DNA of 64,000 bases from Lumbricus rubellus (taxonomy: Eukaryota; Annelida; Clitellata; Crassiclitellata; Lumbricidae). The DNA is taken from positions 28,562,885 to 28,626,884 of the forward strand of contig OX243814.1 of assembly GCA_945859605.1 (NCBI GenBank), in the 5' to 3' direction. Numbering within the stretch: position 1 is the stretch's first letter; each line of letters opens with the position of its first letter. Shown here piece after piece: positions 37,820-47,600 of the stretch. Made by a program: the position numbers and the translations under genes. The notes below the pieces were generated by a model that saw only the letters and a program-made list of their open reading frames with translations, was not told the origin of the DNA and ran no database searches.

Positions 37820-40800
37820 CTGAAAGAATAGAGTGCACATAATAGTGTCTTCAAAAAAGGTCATCAACTTTTTTGGCGGATGAAAAGTACTTTTCCCCTC
37901 AGCCAAAGACCGATGACTAAAAAAAGTTCATCAATTTTTTGGCGATCAACGACAAATTTTTCCCTCTGTCCCAAGATCAAACATTTTGCCCACCCTCCTT
38001 GGAACAGTTCTGGATCCGCCACTGGGCCCAGGCTATAAATTAAACGTCTAACAAAAAGGAAAGAAACATTAAGGTAGCCTAATCCTAAACATGCAGGTTC
38101 TACAATGCAAAAGTTGTAAACTTGGTATAGGCCTAATCGTATTAGGACTACCATTATAGCAATTCCTCATTGTACGATAGGCTATATCACAACCCTTTTC
38201 AGAAGTCAGGAATTAGTTATTGGCTATATTGAGCATATTCAAATAGGCCAAATTTAGATATAACACAGATTATTATAATTATATTCTGAACCACTTTAAC
38301 CTGTTACAGTTAGTAAGGATTGCTCAGCGTATACACTGGTTTGTCGAAAGAGGATTGCTTGATTCAGACAAGTCATAGTATGTAAGAAAAGCGACTCACT
38401 TTATTCTGAGTGGATCTCCTGGAATCTCCATCTTCCATCCGTGTATCTTCACCTGTTCGTCATAATCCAACGGATGAAGAAACTCCATTCCAAATCCATC
38501 CGCTGCTGCATCTACCGTTCCCTCTCCATCATCTTCCACTCTCCAATGTCGAGGTGTTGGACCCGAAGGACGTGTTCTCCTACGAATATGTTCCTCCTTA
38601 TCCGCTGACCCCCATACCACCGATGGGGAAGGGTCAACGAGGGTCGCCGAAGTCTGACGTTCAGGTCCGGCCGACTGGACTGACCGCTTGACCACTTGCG
38701 ACCCTGGGCGCCGGATGACCGCACTTTGGACTCTGGTGGCATGCCCATCAGTGGTCAATCTAAAGGAGGATGTTGAAGGCATTGGCACTGCTTGGTGTGC
38801 TTGGACTGATCCAGGTGAGGTTCCTTCGAGGTCCTTGACGGCCACTCCACAAGAGGTACTCGTCTCGGCCAACCATCCCCTCGACTTGACCCATGCGCTG
38901 GAAGCCAGCCTCCGGGTCGCCTGCATCGAACTCCCTACTCTTTGGAATCGTCTGCAGGGTCCTGGCTCCTCGGGTAACACCATCCCTGGCTTTCCTTCAA
39001 CTGCGGACTTCGATCTGACTGATAGCGGCAGAGGTCCCGATGGTGGTCGAGGTCGGAAGGAGATATTGGGTGCCTTTAATTCCACTTCGTCCATTAAACC
39101 ACCATTGGTTGGTAGTTTCCCACATGTATCTTCCCTCCTCTGACCTTGGCCGGATGTTTCTTTCTCCCTCACGACGCAGCATTGACGAGGATCCTGGAAA
39201 CGACTTCTGTTGTAGCGGTATAAACATTCTTTGGCTGTGAACACAACAACTCCTTATTATATTACGTGTATGAAAGTCTCAGTCATAGCCATTTAAACTT
39301 GCCGGTCTGCACCACCCCAATTTAAAATTCTGGATATAGTCTACTCCACAAATATAGGCCTACAGCTTACAATTATTTACATAGACGTATAATAAATAAC
39401 AAAACATTATATCTATTACTAGCTGTACCCGGCCACGCTTTGCTGTGGCAGAAAAGACCGTCCTCCCGTCGCCTCCCCTCCTCTCCCCTCCCCCTCCCTC
39501 ATCCCCTCCCCTCCCTCTCTCCTCCCCTCTTCCCTTACCTCTCCCCTCTTCCTCTTCACCTCCCCTCCGCCCTCTCCCTCTCAGTCCCATTCCCTCCCTC
39601 CTTCTGCCTCCCTGCATCCCTCCCTTTTACATCCCTTCCCTCCGGTCCCTCCATTCCCTCTTCGTCCAGCTTCCTCCTTTCCTCCCTCACACCGTTCTTT
39701 CCCGACAGCGAAATATGCGCTATCGCGACTATTGGGCGACTCTACAACGTGATTTCGCGGCAAAGAGTTTCCGAAATATGGCAACCCTGATGATCTCGCG
39801 ACTTTTGGGCGACTTTACGACGTGATGTCGCGCCAAAAACGTTTCCGAAACCTGGCAGCCCTTATGGACGTTGGGATGTGTATAATTTCAAAATGGCGGT
39901 CGAATGGAATTTAAAGTTCTCTTTTTGTGGAAAAGATTGCGTTTTTTCGGAAAAAAGCATAATACAACACGGTTCTAATGGAATGGAAGGTTTTGTAAAA
40001 TATTCAAAACAATCGGTCCGTCAGTTTTCCAGAACACTCATAGCAAACTATTGGAGAGTTTCATTTTTATTTATATAGATAACAGAAATTAATTGTCGTT
40101 TAGTCTTGTTTTTTTCTTATTACATTTATTGTCACTATTCTTCCAACAATAAATCGTTGATCTCCTAACATCTTAAAGGGGTTACCTTGCACCTATTATA
40201 AGGCCCGTGTAGGCCTACCTAGCCAGATTTTTTCCTTCAATGGTACCCATTGTTCCCATGCATGCACTTCCTTTATCATTTGATCATTTTCTTTTTGATC
40301 ACATTTGTTGAATTCAACTGTATGTATTTATGTATGTATGTATGTATGTATGTATTTATGTATGTATGTATGTATGTATGTATGTATGTATGTATGTATG
40401 TATGTATGTATGTATGTATGTATGCATGCATGCATGCATGCATGCATGCATGTATGTATGTATGTATGTATGTATGTATGTATGTATGTATGTATGTATG
40501 TATGTATGTATGATTGTATGTATATCAGCGGTTCTCAACCTTTTTAGTGTGACGACCCCTTGGTGACATTTGGAAGATTTTGACGACCCCCAACAACAAA
40601 ATTGGCTGAGTCACTGATTTTTTTACCATTGTCGATTTTATGCATTCTCACTTCATAATTCGAAAACTGCTTTTGGCAATTCTGTGTGGTTTCCTGACTC
40701 TTGCAATTCTGAGGTCTACCTACGGTATTCGGTAATCTGACGTTGAAATGTCATGAGTAGGCTATATTCAGCAGGGGAGGGGCTTGAGAATGGGAGAAGT

Positions 40801-41964
40801 GCCCACTCCCCATTGTCGAATTTTAAGCTGCCATTTGAACGAAGCTGCTCATTACTTCAGTGCTGAGAGTCGTGGCTTAAGACCTCCCAACTGATTATAT
40901 AATTTGTCTGCACACTATAGGCTCAATATTGTACCATTTTGAGCTGTCATTTTAACGAAGTTAGCCTAGGCCTACTTGTGATTCAAGACAATTACTCTTT
41001 TTCTGTGCTCAGAAACGTAGTTTAAGGCTCCAATAAAATATTCCCACCAGATTGTTAGAGTTTCTCAATTTGCACACGGCAATGATAACTTTTTAAGCTG
41101 TCATCTGAAAAAATTAAATTCATAATGGTATGCATTAAATATTTATGAAATATTGCGGACTCAAGCATCTCGGTCCCCTCACCACAAATGTCGGAGGGAC
41201 CGTCCCTCTGTCACCAAAAGTCTCCGCCCATTATAGGCCTAGGCCTAAGCCTCACTATAGCTAACAGCATAGATTCTTTGAGCAAACTGAATATTGTTTA
41301 ATTTTTTTAAAGTAGAATATCTAAATTAACATTTGAAAACTAGATTGGCAAAAATTAAATTAGCTGTGGCAATCTAACGAATGAATCATAGCCAAAGCAT
41401 AATAAAAAATATATGTATTAATTAGTTATATAGTGTAACAGATAGTGTTGCAATTGCTATTAGGCTACATCCTTTACAAATTTCTGATGGGTCCAGGCGA
41501 CCCCTGGAAAATCAGCAGGCGACCCCCGTGGGGGTCGCGACCCACAGGTTGAGAACCGCTGATGTATATGATCATTTATATAGCGCCTTAACAAGAATCT
41601 CACGAACGAACTGTCTAAAGTTGTCTTGTGTGCGATTGTTTGGGAGCAATAAAAAACGTGCCCAAAAGAAGATCTTTTGTGTAGGCGTCTCACTTCTAAG
41701 TCAATCGACTCTTCTGCGTGTGTATGCGTGCTTAATGCTTATATTTAAACTTTGCTTGTGTTTAGCCTCTTTGTTGTCAAGAAACAGCTGTACTATAGGC
41801 AAATATGTACATATCGCTGTCAGCAGTGACGCCAAACCCTAGTAAATGAATAGTTATTATTAGCAAAAGACATATTTGTGTGCAACTTCAATCTTCAAGA
41901 GACATCTTAGTCATTGTTCCATCATTATTCATGTAAAAAGACCTATCATATCATCTGACACGTA

Positions 41965-42043
<79 letters not shown>

Positions 42044-42867
42044 GGCAGGCAGGCAGGCAGGCAAGTACCAAAACTACACACACATACAGACACATGTACA
42101 CAGATAGGGGCCTAGGCATCAGTCAGATAGGCATAGGTCTATATTGGAGCTTGAGATCATTACCGGAAGTTCTACTTATTCCTGCAAGGAATCTTGTGAG
42201 CCTTGGCTACAACATGCAGGAAGTTACGAAACGCTGCGATGCAAGTTATACAGTATTTAATGTCGTTTTGAGACTGCGGCTTATCAGTTATGATATATGA
42301 GAGAAGCTCCCCTCCCTAAGCGCCTAAACGACAATGCACTTGTTAATCCATTGAGTGTACTTGCTTTACAGATTAATGAGATTATAATTGTTGTCGACAA
42401 CATTCTATAACCATTCAATCTGCTAATGCGTTAAGGCAAGTTAAACAAATCTAAGTCTATAGCCCTCGTCAAACTCTTCATGAGGTGAAAGACCATCATG
42501 ACCATCATGATCGACCATGTCTTGGTAACCTTATCACTTGCTGAACTATTTACATGTGTATGAGGAAGTTGCAAAACACGAGCCCATGCATTAAAAACAC
42601 AGATTATAACTTCATTGTCGCTTAAGTGACATAAGTGTAACCTATATACTGTAGTGTATTATACTGTGAAGCTATAGGCCTGCGCAGTGTAGGGGGAAGC
42701 TGGGGCATATTGGAACACCGGGGTATAGCATTATGCCGCGGTCTATCTTATCCTAGGATTTAGAACGTAATTAACGTTGACTTACTGTAGCTATCGAGCT
42801 CCGCCTCTCGGTTACTTTTGTAGGCATCAATGGCCGGCGGATACCAGGCGTAGACCACCTCCTTCAT
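37555..42867 (-). CDS. uncharacterised protein, three coding exons
   Basis: Exons in transcript order: 42867-42786, 39234-38400, 37819-37555. They total 1182 nt (393 residues plus TAG) and all phases agree (1, then 2). Exon 1 starts MKEVVYAWYPPAIDAY and has a consensus GTAAGT donor. The acceptor of exon 2 is ttgttgtgttcacag and its donor GTGAGT; the acceptor of exon 3 is ctattctttcag. The middle of the protein is Ser/Pro/Arg-rich and probably disordered. The most ordered-looking part spans exons 2-3: MEFLHPLDYDEQVKIHGWKM and FFYNTMPRMPMTFTIHPDW. No signal peptide or TM segment. I do not recognise the family. A 20-nt 5' UTR piece with acceptor gtcttgcgcag precedes the ATG, so a non-coding first exon lies further upstream. 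A hAT element sits in intron 1. Confidence 0.7.
38400..39234 (-). CDS. uncharacterised gene, coding exon 2
   Basis: 835-nt open exon with good splice sites at both ends. The frame is uninterrupted over 278 codons in AT-rich surroundings, which argues for real coding sequence. Confidence 0.78.
39419..40082 (+). repeat. dispersed repeat starting 'actagctgtacccggcc'
   Basis: The head resembles the 'cccggcgttgcccgg' repeat near 5670; the tail reads 'atcggtccgtcagttttcc...atttatatagata'. It contains a C-rich (CCCTCC)n tract (about 39475-39680) that creates spurious Pro/Ser ORFs. It lies in intron 1 of the uncharacterised gene. Confidence 0.5.
40319..40514. repeat. (TATG)n/(CATG)n microsatellite
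   Basis: Tandem tetranucleotide with an internal CATG block. All frames give Met/Tyr/Val/Cys repeats. Confidence 0.93.
40526..41561. mobile_element. non-autonomous hAT element with perfect 8-bp TSD
   Basis: Begins CAGCGGTTCTCAACCTTTTT and ends AGGTTGAGAACCGCTG. It is flanked by ATGTATAT at 40518-40525 and 41562-41569. The terminal sequence is typical of hAT elements. 1036 bp with no intact transposase. It was inserted at the edge of the TATG microsatellite. Confidence 0.9.
41966..42062. repeat. (ACAG)n/(GCAG)n microsatellite
   Basis: Tandem ACAG turning into GCAG. 42063-42785 shows nothing else recognisable. Confidence 0.93.
42786..42867 (-). CDS. uncharacterised gene, coding exon 1
   Basis: 27 codons plus one base from ATG 42867 to the donor GTAAGT. 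The joined codon across the intron is Thr (A|CC). Confidence 0.7.
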
Positions 42868-43020
42868 CCTTCTTTTCTACACGTTCACTGCGCAAGACAG
42901 AAGTATTCATTTGAAAAACAGGAATAAATTTTTTTAAACACCTTACACAATTATAGTCTGGGAAGTAGTCTACTTAAAGGCATTTTCTTGCTGCCTTTTC
43001 GAGGCAAAGAACAGGATCAT

Positions 43021-43236
43021 GTGGGGCGCGGTGGGGGTAGTGGTGGCGTCGTTGCCTTGGAGCCGGAAGGTTCGAGTTTCGAATCCACCTCGCCGCGTAA
43101 GGACCTTGGGCAAGTCCTTCACTCACAATTGCTCGAGCAGTGCCTCTACGTAAAACTCCGACGCAGTGTCCGCTCTGCATTCGGGACCGCCTCTGAGTAG
43201 AGAGAGCTTGAAGGGGCGCTATAACAAGTGTGCATA
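43021..43236 (+). mobile_element. tRNA-derived SINE copy 4
   Basis: GTGGGGCGCGGTGGGGGTAG head, diverged box B (GAGTTTCGAATCC), family body and tail 'ttgaaggggcgctataacaagtg'. It lies immediately before the (CTA)n microsatellite. Confidence 0.85.
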
Positions 43237-43272
43237 CAAACAGACAAATATAGGCCTAGTGCATGCAGTATA

Positions 43273-43478
<206 letters not shown>

Positions 43479-43554
43479 GTAGAGATTTTGCACTGTATGG
43501 GTGTCTGTATGTGTGTCTGCCCTGCTCTGTATCTCTGTCTGTACCTATACCTTC

Positions 43555-43938
43555 AGCCTATCTACATCTTCAGCACATCTACATCTTCAGCACATCTACA
43601 TCTTCAGCACATCTACATCTTCAGCACATCTACATCTTCCGCACATCTACATCTTCAGCACATCTACATCTTCAGCACATCTACATCTTCAGCACATCTA
43701 CATCTTCAGCACATCTACATCTTCAGCACATCTACTTGCTCAGCATACCTAGCCTATAGCCTACTTCTACATCTTCAGCGCATCTAGCCTACGCCGCCTA
43801 TAGCCCACATCTACATCTTCAGCGCATCTAGCCTACGCCGCCTACAGCCCACATCTACATCTTCAGCACATCTACATCTTCAGCACATCTACATCTTCAG
43901 CACATCTACATCTTCAGCACATCTACATCTTCAGCACG
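43555..43938. repeat. 17-bp minisatellite in the LTR
   Basis: Unit ACATCTACATCTTCAGC, about a dozen copies in the first block and five in a second, separated by variant 'gcatctagcctacgccgcc' units. Three units give 17 codons in every frame. It lies upstream of the TATA box. The copy in the 3' LTR is at 51998-52381. Confidence 0.9.
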
Positions 43939-43947
43939 CATACAGGG

Positions 43948-43955
43948 TATATAAG
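43948..43955 (+). promoter_or_regulatory. LTR TATA box
   Basis: TATATAAG directly after the minisatellite, a good core promoter match for the element transcript. The 3' LTR copy is at 52391-52398. Confidence 0.65.
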
Positions 43956-44370
43956 TCCGCTCGTACGCTTGCTCGGGGCAGACGAATGGCCTGGTGAAGA
44001 ACGCCTAAACCGCGTAGTAGTCAGGCTAAATGATCTGGCTTGACGGACGGTAAAACGTTCGTTGAGTGATACTGTTGTAGAGGGGGTAAATCCTGATCTG
44101 TGCCTCGAGAAGAACATCGGCCTCTTCAGGTATCCCTCTACAGGACTGGGGTTCGGTGCCTGACTACCGTAACCTAGCTGACGGACAAAGCTGCTACGAC
44201 GCTCGGACTCTTGCGCTGCAGTAGTCGCTGCTACTGACATTCCGATCTGTTGTTGCTGTCTGACATTTCACTTTCTGCTGCAACTGACTTTCCGAATCTG
44301 GGCGCTATATCAATTACTGTTCTCTGATCGTGGCGCTACATAAATCGTGCTGTGAAAACTGTGATTCTTC

Positions 44371-44412
44371 AATAAACTGTGATTCTTCAATAAACTGTGA
44401 TTCTTCAATAAA
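44371..44412 (+). terminator. triple AATAAA polyadenylation array
   Basis: AATAAA at 44371, 44389 and 44407, in tandem 18-bp units (AATAAACTGTGATTCTTC). The 3' LTR copy at 52814-52855 would serve transcript end formation. Confidence 0.65.
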
Positions 44413-44542
44413 ACGGTTCAAGCCTAGTCGGCTAATCTTTAGTCTACCGCTAAAGTGGACTCCGCGGACTGCAAGGGTACCTGACGACAGGGGTTGGTAC
44501 TGGTCATCCTGGGTCTTCGCCCAGCCCCCGTTCTCCACAAAC

Positions 44543-44560
44543 TGGTCCCCGGAAGTGGGG
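44543..44560 (+). promoter_or_regulatory. primer-binding-site-like sequence of element 2
   Basis: TGGTCCCCGGAAGTGGGG, three bases after the LTR, the expected position for tRNA priming of minus-strand DNA synthesis. It matches element 1 at 15 of 18 bases. The tRNA is unidentified. Confidence 0.65.
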
Positions 44561-44651
44561 TGATCTGAAAAATTCGTTGGACTGCTTCAAATTGCTTCCA
44601 GAATTCGCAGCACTTCTACGACGCCGGTGAAATTTCGACAGAACAGCAGCA

Positions 44652-47600
44652 ATGTGGAACTCAGTGTTTGGTGGAACGGACGGAAATGCTGCTGACTTCC
44701 CAACGACTTCTTCACCCGCCGCTGGACGAGGAAGGGACGTTTTGGTCGACTACGAAGTCGAGTCCAGCCGTTTCCTCGAGAAAATCGACTTCGACGATGC
44801 GCCGAAGAAGGATCGCAAAGCTATGCTGATTGCGGAAAGAGACGTTAGCGGGTTGGAGTCGAAAGTCATGGAGAATGTCAGTCGCATGGTCGGTGAAAAG
44901 AGGAATCCTGTGAAGCCCGGAAAATTCGATGGAACCGGATCCCTCGAATCGTTCTTGGCACAATTCGACGTGTGCGCAAGACACAACCGATGGACTGCAG
45001 CCGACAAAGTCGACTTCCTCCGTTGTTCCTTGGAGAAGGCAGCAACGCAGCTGTTATGGGATTTCGGGGCCCGGACGGACGTCACGTACGAACAACTCGT
45101 CGAGAGACTGCGTCAACGCTACGGGTCGGAGGGTCAAGCCGAGACCTTCCGAGCGCAACTCTATTATCGCCGACAGAGAGCCGATGAGACTCTTGGTGAT
45201 CTGCTTCACGACATCCGGAGACTCGTCGTCCTTGCTTACCCGGTGCCGTCCAGCGAAACGACCGAAATCCTTGCGAAGGACGCCTTCCTCGAAGCGATCC
45301 GCGACCGGGAATTGTCTCTAAAGGTGAGAGAACGTGAACCTAAGACCATCGACGAGGCGTATCGAACGGCTCTACGCCTCGCCGCGTATCAGCAAACGGC
45401 GGACTTGGACGATCGTCGGAGACCTGCCAATCGAGTGCGAGGGTCTCAGGAAGTCGACGCCGGTGGACAGCTCCAGTCTCAATTGGACAGCTTCTTCGCG
45501 GCGCAGCGTAAGTGGCAACAGGACATGGAAGGAAGAATCTGCCGACAGCTGGACGAGATTCGAGGCTCGTATCGCACGAGTTTCAACGCCGAACCGGCTG
45601 TTCCACGGACGGTTCCATCTACCGTTCCTACTCCTCCTCCTCCTTCGCAAGGGAACGCACCAGGTAGTCCCGGGCGCGGGATAACCTGCTTCAACTGTGG
45701 ACGGGTCGGTCACGTGGCTCGCCGGTGCCGCCAGCGCCAGCAGTTCTTCAACCGCCGTGACGACGCAGCCACCTCGGACCCACCGACGTCGGAGCAGAAT
45801 GGGACGACCGTCACCAACCACACGACGAGAGACAGAGCAACGGGCGTAACGAACAACGCGATCTACATCCGTGGAACGATCAACGGACAGCAAAGAACAT
45901 GCCTAGTGGACACTGGGTCGGAGGTAAGCCTGGTTCCCTCTGCTGATGTTGATGGTCTGCCGCTTCAGCCTAGTAACCGCATTCTTTTGGCTGCTAATGG
46001 AACACAGATTAGAGTCTTGGGTCAGATTGATGTTCCGATTAAGATTTCCAGAGGGTTCTCTATTGATACGGGCTTTCTTGTCTCTGACCAGATAGGCGAA
46101 CCAATGCTTGGGATGGACTGGTTGAGGCAGCATCGTTGTCGCTTGGGTTTTGGTCAGGGCGCACTCTTCATTGGTCGGCGCCGCATTCCTCTGGTTAAGG
46201 GTAATGGCTCGCTTTGGTGTCGCAGGGTGATGGTTGCGGAGGAGACTACAATTCTTCCTCGATCCCAGAGCGATGTTTCTTGTAAGACGCAATATCGGGA
46301 TTTGACAACTTCTGCCCAGGCGTGGATGACCGAATCGAAGGAAATCCAACCCGGTTTGCATGTGGCCCGAGTTGTGATGAATGACGATGCTAATAGGGCG
46401 TGTATTAGGGTTGTAAACTTGAATGAATATCCTGCTATGTTGACTGTCGATCAAATGTTGGGTGACTTACACCCCGTGGAGGTCGAGGTAAGGAAGGAAA
46501 AGGAAGAACAGACGGATCCTTCCGGTGAAACACACTTAGTGGGAAAGTTGATGGAGGAGATTTCTGAGGATGTTCCGGTAGAAACAAAGGAGAGACTGAA
46601 GGAGTTGTTGGTCAAGTACGAAGAGATTTTCTCGACCACGGACCATGACCTAGGGAGGACCACGATCTCTCAGCACAGGATTGACACCGGAGACTCTCGT
46701 CCTGTGAGACAACCCTTGAGGAGGCAGCCGCTTCCGTATCAGGCCGCCATTGATGCAGAACTGGATCAGATGTTGACGACTGGCGTCGTGGAACCTGCTG
46801 TAAGTGAATGGGCGGCGAATGTGGTCCTGGCCAAAAAGAAAGATGGGTCCTTGAGGTTTTGTATCGACTACCGCAAACTGAATGACCTGACTCGGAAGGA
46901 CTCGTATCCTCTTCCTAGGATTGACGCCTGTTTGGATGCCTTGTCGGGCGCCGGGTGGTTCAGCACCCTGGACTTACGTAGCGGGTATCATCAGGTTGTA
47001 ATGGATCCGGGCGACGCAGACAAGACGGCTTTCATAACTCGTCGCGGAACTTTTCGTTGGAGGGTCATGCCATTCGGCTTGTGTAATGCGCCGGCCACCT
47101 TTCAGCGTCTTATGGATATCGTTCTGTCAGGATTGAACTTCGAATTGTGCTTGGTGTACTTGGATGATGTCATCATTTTCAGCAGTACTGCAGAACAGCA
47201 CCTGGACCGGTTGGGTCGAGTCTTCCAGAGACTTAAGGAGGCCAACTTGAAGTTGAAGCCCAGTAAGTGCCATCTGTTTAGACGCACGGTATCCTTTCTT
47301 GGACACATAGTGACTGCGGACGGGATTTCGGTTGATCCATCCAAGGTGCAGGCTGTAACCGAGTGGCCTACCCCTAGGAATCTCAGGGAAGTACGGGCAT
47401 TTTTAGGGTTATGTTCCTACTATCGCAAGTTCATTCGAGGGTTTTCGATGGTCGCCTCGCCCTTGTTCGCTCTGACGAGAAAGGACCAGCCGTTCCTTTG
47501 GGGGGAGGAATGTCAGGATGCTTTCGATCGGTTAAAGGTAGCTTTGACCATGGCTCCAGTACTTAGTCTACCGATGGATGACGCTGCTTATACTCTGGAC

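Noticed and set aside
37487..37906. Longer 139-codon minus frame over the last exon of the uncharacterised gene
   Set aside because: The phase carried over the intron from the 835-nt exon selects the other frame, which ends at 37555.
38688..39143. Plus-strand ORF opposite exon 2 of the uncharacterised gene
   Set aside because: The minus frame has proper splice sites and continues in phase into two other exons.
43555..43938. CRISPR-like regular repeats
   Set aside because: The 17-bp units are contiguous with no unique spacers. It is a minisatellite within an LTR of a eukaryotic element.
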